From: DASVFB01 sp963815965
Lineage (GTDB): Bacteria; Actinomycetota; Thermoleophilia; Gaiellales; Gaiellaceae
Direction of reading: 5' to 3'
DNA: 64,000 nucleotides
NCBI GenBank assembly: GCA_963815965.1
Contig: CAWFIT010000002.1
Span: 1-64,000, forward strand
The notes under the pieces were generated by a model. It ran no database searches, was not told the origin of the DNA, and saw only the letters and a list, made by a program, of their open reading frames with translations. The position numbers and the translations under genes were made by a program. Below are positions 60,644 to 64,000 of the stretch, one piece after another (within the stretch, counting starts at the first letter, position 1; each line of letters opens with the position of its first letter).

Positions 60644-63600
60644 TCACTTCGCAGACGAGCTCTTCGTCGTTTTCGAAACGACCACGAACGAGCTGACCCC
60701 GAGGCTGTGGCCGTATCTAGCGGCCGCTAACTGACCGAACCCGGGCCAGACGTACCACCGATACGTGCCCTTGCGCAGGCGGTACCGGTGCCCCTGGAAG
60801 ACCCAGGATCGCGGGACACGGAAGTGCGGGTGCCGCGGCCAAACGCTCAGGATCTTCGATCCGCGGACGATCTGAAGGTTGTAGTAGCGAGCGCGGCTCA
60901 CCGGCGTCCAGACGAGAACCGGCGGCTCATCGACCTTGGCGCCGGGTGGCGGGCTGAGCAGAGGTCCCGTCGCGGTGATCGCGATCGTCGCCGAAGCAGT
61001 GTTGCCCGCCTCGTCGGCCGCGGTCACTGCGTATCGGTAGTCCTTGCCGACGCTGAGTCCAGCATCGCGGTAGCTCGTCGCCCTTCCCTGGTAGATCGTG
61101 GTCTTGGTTGCGTCACCCCTGCCGGGGGCGCGGGTGACTTGAAAATCCTCCACGTCGGCCGACGCGTTCCAACTGAGGTCGACTCGCCGGTCGCCCGTTT
61201 TGGCCGTCACCTTCGAGACGGTCGGCGGAGTGGTGTCGTACTTGAGGGGCATGCTGGCCGAGCCGACGTTGCCGGCGCCGTCGGTGCAGGAGCCGCTGAC
61301 GGTCGTGCTGGGGTTGTCGGGGCCCGTGTAGTCGACGGAGGAGCAGCCCGCGATTCCGGCCGTCGCGTCGGTTCCGGAGAACGTGACGGTGAGCGCGTGG
61401 TTGTACCAGCCGTTCGCGTCCGCAGCTCTGCTCGCCGTCGCTTTCGCGGTAGGCGCCGTCGAGTCGTACTTGAGCGCCAGGCTCGCCGTCGCGACGTTGC
61501 CGGCGAGATCGGTGCAGGAGCCGCTCACGGTCGCGCTCGCGCTGTCCGGTCCGCCGTACTCCGGGGACGAGCATCCGGCAATCCCCGCAGTGGCGTCCGT
61601 CCCCGACATCCTCGCGGTCAGCGCGTGGTTGTACCAGCCGTTCGTGTCCGCACCGCGACTCGCGGCTGCCGTCGCCGTGGGCGGCGTTGCGTCGTACTTG
61701 AAGGGCAGGCTGGTCGTGCCGACGTTGCCGGCGTTGTCGGTGCAGAAGCCCATGACCGTTACTCCGACGCTGTCAGGGCCGCTGTAATCCGTGGGCGACG
61801 AGCAGCCCGCTAGCCCGGCAGTGACGTCGGTGCCAGAGAACCGGACGGTGAGCGCGCTCTTGTACCAGCCGTTCGCGTTCGGGGCGCGGCTTGCTTCAGC
61901 CGTAGCAGCCGGCGGAGTCGCGTCGTACTTGAGAGGCAGGCTGGCGGCGCCGACGTTGCCAGCCTTGTCGGTGCAAGAGCCGACCACGGTCGGGCCGGAG
62001 CTATCGGGACCGCCGTACTCCGTGGTCGGCGAGCAGCCGGCGAGGCCGGCGGTGGCGTCGCTGCCGGAGAAGCTGACGGTGAGTGGGTGGTTGTACCAGC
62101 CGTTGCTGTCCGCGGCTCGGCTCGGGCTCGCGGTCGCGGTGGGCGGTGTGGCGTCGTATTTGAAGGGAAGGCTGGCGGTGGTGACGTTGCCGGCCTTGTC
62201 GGTGCAGGTGCCGCTGACGGTCGCGCTGGGGTTGTCGGGGCTGCTGTAGCTCGTCGAGGTGCAGCCGGCGATGCCGGCGGTGGCGTCGCTGCCGGCGACG
62301 TTGATGGTGAGTGGGTGGTTGTACCAGCCGTTGCTGTCCGCGGGCCGACTCGCGCTCGCGGTCGCCGTGGGCGGTGTGGAGTCGTACTTGAGCGGCAGGT
62401 TCGCCGTCCCGACGTTGCCGGCCTTGTCGGTGCAGGAGCCGCCGACGGTCGCGCTGTCGTTGTCAGGCCCGTTGTAGCCGACCGGCGCGGAGCAGCCGGC
62501 GATGCCGGCGGTGGCGTCGCTGCCGGAGAAGCTGATCGTGAGCGCGCTGTTGTACCAGCCGTTGGCGTTCGGGGCACGGCTCGGGTCAGCCGTGGCAGCC
62601 GGCGGGGTCGAGTCGTACTTGAGCGGCAGGCCGGCGGTGGCGACGTTGCCTGCGTTGTCGGTGCAGGTGCCGCTGACGGTGGCGCTCGCGTTGTCCGTGC
62701 TGTAGCCGACCGGTGCGGAGCAGGCGTTGAGGCCGGCGGTGGCGTCGCTGCCGGAGAAGCTGACCGTGAGTGGGTGGTTGTACCAGCCGTTGGTGTCCGC
62801 GGCTCGGCTGGCGGCTGCGGTCGCGGTGGGCGCTGTCGCGTCGTACTTGAAGCGGCAGGCTGGCGGTGGCGACGTTGCCCGCCTTGTCGGTGCAGGTGCC
62901 GCTGACGGTCGCGCTGGGGTTGTCGGGGCTGCTGTAGCTCGTCGAGGTGCAGCCGGCGATGCCGGCGGTGGCGTCGCTGCCGGCGAAGCTGACGGTGAGT
63001 GGGTGGTTGTACCAGCCGTCGTTGTCCGCGGCTCGGCTCGGGCTCGCGGTCGCGGTGGGCGGTGTGGCGTCGTATTTGAAGGGAAGGCTGGCGGTGGTGA
63101 CGTTGCCGGCCTTGTCGGTGCAGGTGCCGCTGACGGTCGCGCTGGGGTTGTCGGGGCTGCTGTAGCTCGTCGAGGTGCAGCCGGCGATGCCGGCGGTGGT
63201 GTCGCTGCCGGCGACGTTGATGGTGAGTGGGTGGTTGTACCAGCCGTTGCTGTCCGCGGGCCGACTCGCGCTCGCGGTCGCGGTGGGCGCCGTGGAGTCG
63301 TACTTGAGCGGCAGGTTCGCCGTCCCGACGTTGCCGGCCTTGTCGGTGCAGGAGCCGCCGACGGTCGCGCTGTCGTTGTCAGGCCCGTTGTAGCCGACCG
63401 GCGCGGAGCAGCCGGCGATGCCGGCGGTGGCGTCGCTGCCGGCGAAGCTGACCGTGAGCGCGCTGTTGTACCAGCCGTTGGCGTTCGGGGCACGGCTCGG
63501 GTCAGCCGTGGCAGCCGGCGGGGTCGAGTCGTACTTGAAGCGGCAGGCTGGCGGTGGCGACGTTGCCTGCGTTGTCGGTGCAGGTGCCGCTGACGGTGGC

Positions 63601-64000
63601 GCTCGCGTTGTCCGTGCTGTAGCCGACCGGTGCGGAGCAGGCGTTGAGGCCGGCGGTGGCGTCGCTGCCGGAGAAGCTGACGGTGAGTGGGTGGTTGTAC
63701 CAGCCGTTGGTGTCCGCGGCTCGGCTGGCGGCTGCGGTCGCGGTGGGCGCTGTGGCGTCGTACTTGAAGGGCAGGCTGGCGGTGGCGACGTTGCCCGCTT
63801 TGTCGGTGCAGGTGCCGCTGACGGTCGCGCTGGCGTTGTCCGTGCTGTAGCCGACCGGTGCGGAGCAGGCGTTGAGGCCGGCGGTGGCGTCGCTGCCGGA
63901 GAAGCTGACGGTGAGTGGGTGGTTGTACCAGCCGTTGCGTGTCCGCGGCTCGGCTGGCGGCTGCGGTCGCGGTGGGCGCTGTCGACGTCGTACTTGAAGG
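60644..64000 (-). CDS. large secreted repeat protein, 3' part, frameshifted
   Basis: The gene runs off the right edge; the C-terminal part is read from about 62850 to the stop at 60644. It has at least seven in-frame copies of a repeat of about 76 residues, of the form PTATASxSRAADSNGWYNHPLTVSFSGSDATAGIAGC...CTDKAGNV...LPLKYD, each with two Cys that may form a disulfide, as in Ig-like repeats of bacterial surface proteins. Then come a fibronectin III-like domain (PTVSKVTAKTGDRRVDLSWNAS) and a second one with LVWTPVSRARYYNLQI. Single-base insertions break the frame at about 62853, 63538, 63938 and 63985. It is probably a surface adhesion or stalk protein; the signal peptide lies outside the window. 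Confidence 0.75.
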   Translation of the reverse strand, partial: PSSTTSTAPTATAAASRAADTQRLVQPPTHRQLLRQRRHRRPQRLLRTGRLQHGQRQRDRQRHLHRQSGQRRHRQPALQVRRHSAHRDRSRQPSRGHQRLVQPPTHRQLLRQRRHRRPQRLLRTGRLQHGQRERHRQRHLHRQRRQRRHRQPAASSTTRPRRLPRLTRAVPRTPTAGTTARSRSASPAATPPPASPAAPRRSATTGLTTTARPSAAPAPTRPATSGRRTCRSSTTPRRPPRPRARVGPRTATAGTTTHSPSTSPAATPPPASPAAPRRATAAPTTPARPSAAPAPTRPATSPPPAFPSNTTPHRPPRPRARAEPRTTTAGTTTHSPSASPAATPPPASPAAPRRATAAPTTPARPSAAPAPTRRATSPPPACRFKYDATAPTATAAASRAADTNGWYNHPLTVSFSGSDATAGLNACSAPVGYSTDNASATVSGTCTDNAGNVATAGLPLKYDSTPPAATADPSRAPNANGWYNSALTISFSGSDATAGIAGCSAPVGYNGPDNDSATVGGSCTDKAGNVGTANLPLKYDSTPPTATASASRPADSNGWYNHPLTINVAGSDATAGIAGCTSTSYSSPDNPSATVSGTCTDKAGNVTTASLPFKYDATPPTATASPSRAADSNGWYNHPLTVSFSGSDATAGLAGCSPTTEYGGPDSSGPTVVGSCTDKAGNVGAASLPLKYDATPPAATAEASRAPNANGWYKSALTVRFSGTDVTAGLAGCSSPTDYSGPDSVGVTVMGFCTDNAGNVGTTSLPFKYDATPPTATAAASRGADTNGWYNHALTARMSGTDATAGIAGCSSPEYGGPDSASATVSGSCTDLAGNVATASLALKYDSTAPTAKATASRAADANGWYNHALTVTFSGTDATAGIAGCSSVDYTGPDNPSTTVSGSCTDGAGNVGSASMPLKYDTTPPTVSKVTAKTGDRRVDLSWNASADVEDFQVTRAPGRGDATKTTIYQGRATSYRDAGLSVGKDYRYAVTAADEAGNTASATIAITATGPLLSPPPGAKVDEPPVLVWTPVSRARYYNLQIVRGSKILSVWPRHPHFRVPRSWVFQGHRYRLRKGTYRWYVWPGFGQLAAARYGHSLGVSSFVVVSKTTKSSSAK
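61230..64000 (-). repeat. tandem 228-231 bp coding repeats, 12 units
   Basis: The block NGWYN recurs with its DNA at about 61399, 61626, 61858, 62089, 62318, 62546, 62776, 63004, 63235, 63463, 63694 and 63922, a spacing of 227-232 bp. A four-unit segment is duplicated almost exactly with an offset of about 916 bp (compare 62145 onward with 63061 onward), a higher-order repeat from recent amplification. The array continues beyond the window. Confidence 0.9.

Noticed and set aside
60788..63593. Long plus-strand frames with GAGAADGRAGV-type repeats
   Set aside because: They are opposite-strand shadows of the repeat protein, whose minus-strand frame has consistent domains, cysteines and fibronectin-like C-terminus.
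61230..64000. CRISPR array
   Set aside because: The period of about 230 bp, near-identical units and coding content exclude a repeat-spacer array; no cas genes are present anywhere in the window.

Overview
The window is a high-GC bacterial chromosome segment with many GTG and TTG starts and dense, translationally overlapping operons. NucS/EndoMS mismatch endonuclease, tig-clpP-clpX, a mreBCD-mrdA-rodA cluster, rplU-rpmA-obg-nadD-rsfS, two RpoD-like sigma factors and several branched-chain amino-acid-type (Liv) ABC transporters point to Actinomycetota, probably a deep lineage such as Thermoleophilia/Gaiellales. The lineage is an inference; nothing in the window proves it.

Layout. 1-1813: right end of an integrated element, with an excisionase-like gene, a frameshifted tyrosine integrase, a terminator and a displaced 3' piece of tRNA-His that marks the attachment site. 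1.9-4.5 kb: MFS exporter, tRNA-Arg and an M19 dipeptidase. 4.5-9.65 kb: a Liv-type transporter operon with an unusual LivM-LivG fusion and no LivF. 9.8-13.2 kb: tRNA-Leu and tig-clpP-clpX. 13.5-22.8 kb: one long operon of livKGFHM, alpha/beta hydrolase, acyl-CoA ligase, TetR regulator, KAS III-like enzyme and a short-chain dehydrogenase, which looks like uptake and CoA-dependent handling of an organic acid. 22.9-27.1 kb: M28 peptidase, ABC exporter and a nicotinate phosphoribosyltransferase-like gene. 27.2-33 kb: valS, folC, a small membrane pair, ndk, a methyltransferase and maf. 33 kb: a REP-associated tyrosine transposase (RAYT) flanked by 18-bp direct repeats. 33.8-40.3 kb: the cell-shape cluster. 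40.9-46.5 kb: RNase E/G, ribosomal proteins L21 and L27, Obg, NadD, RsfS and tRNA-Ala. 46.6-51.3 kb: sigma factor, NucS, a beta-propeller protein, IF-1, cold-shock protein and a second sigma factor. 51.4-60.5 kb: 2-oxoglutarate dehydrogenase E1, small conserved proteins, sulfotransferase, M29 aminopeptidase, class III aminotransferase and GreA. 60.6-64 kb: the 3' part of a large secreted protein built from about 76-residue repeats, cut by the window edge.

The strongest unexplained signal is a dispersed intergenic element of about 130 bp made of three successive hairpins. Five copies are seen (9665-9794, 13239-13364, 40528-40656, 40694-40822, 55355-55485). Their order and spacing are nearly constant, an unpaired G opposite G recurs at one position of the middle stem, and stems that differ between copies differ by compensatory pairs. 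The window also carries a RAYT, but its own flanking hairpins have a different sequence, so a link is only a hypothesis.

Other points: many genes have a TANNNT -10-like hexamer only 6-11 nt before the start codon and no Shine-Dalgarno sequence, which suggests leaderless mRNAs. Four genes in the first 22 kb, and the terminal repeat gene, are broken by changes that one extra base would explain, which suggests sequence errors as much as real decay.
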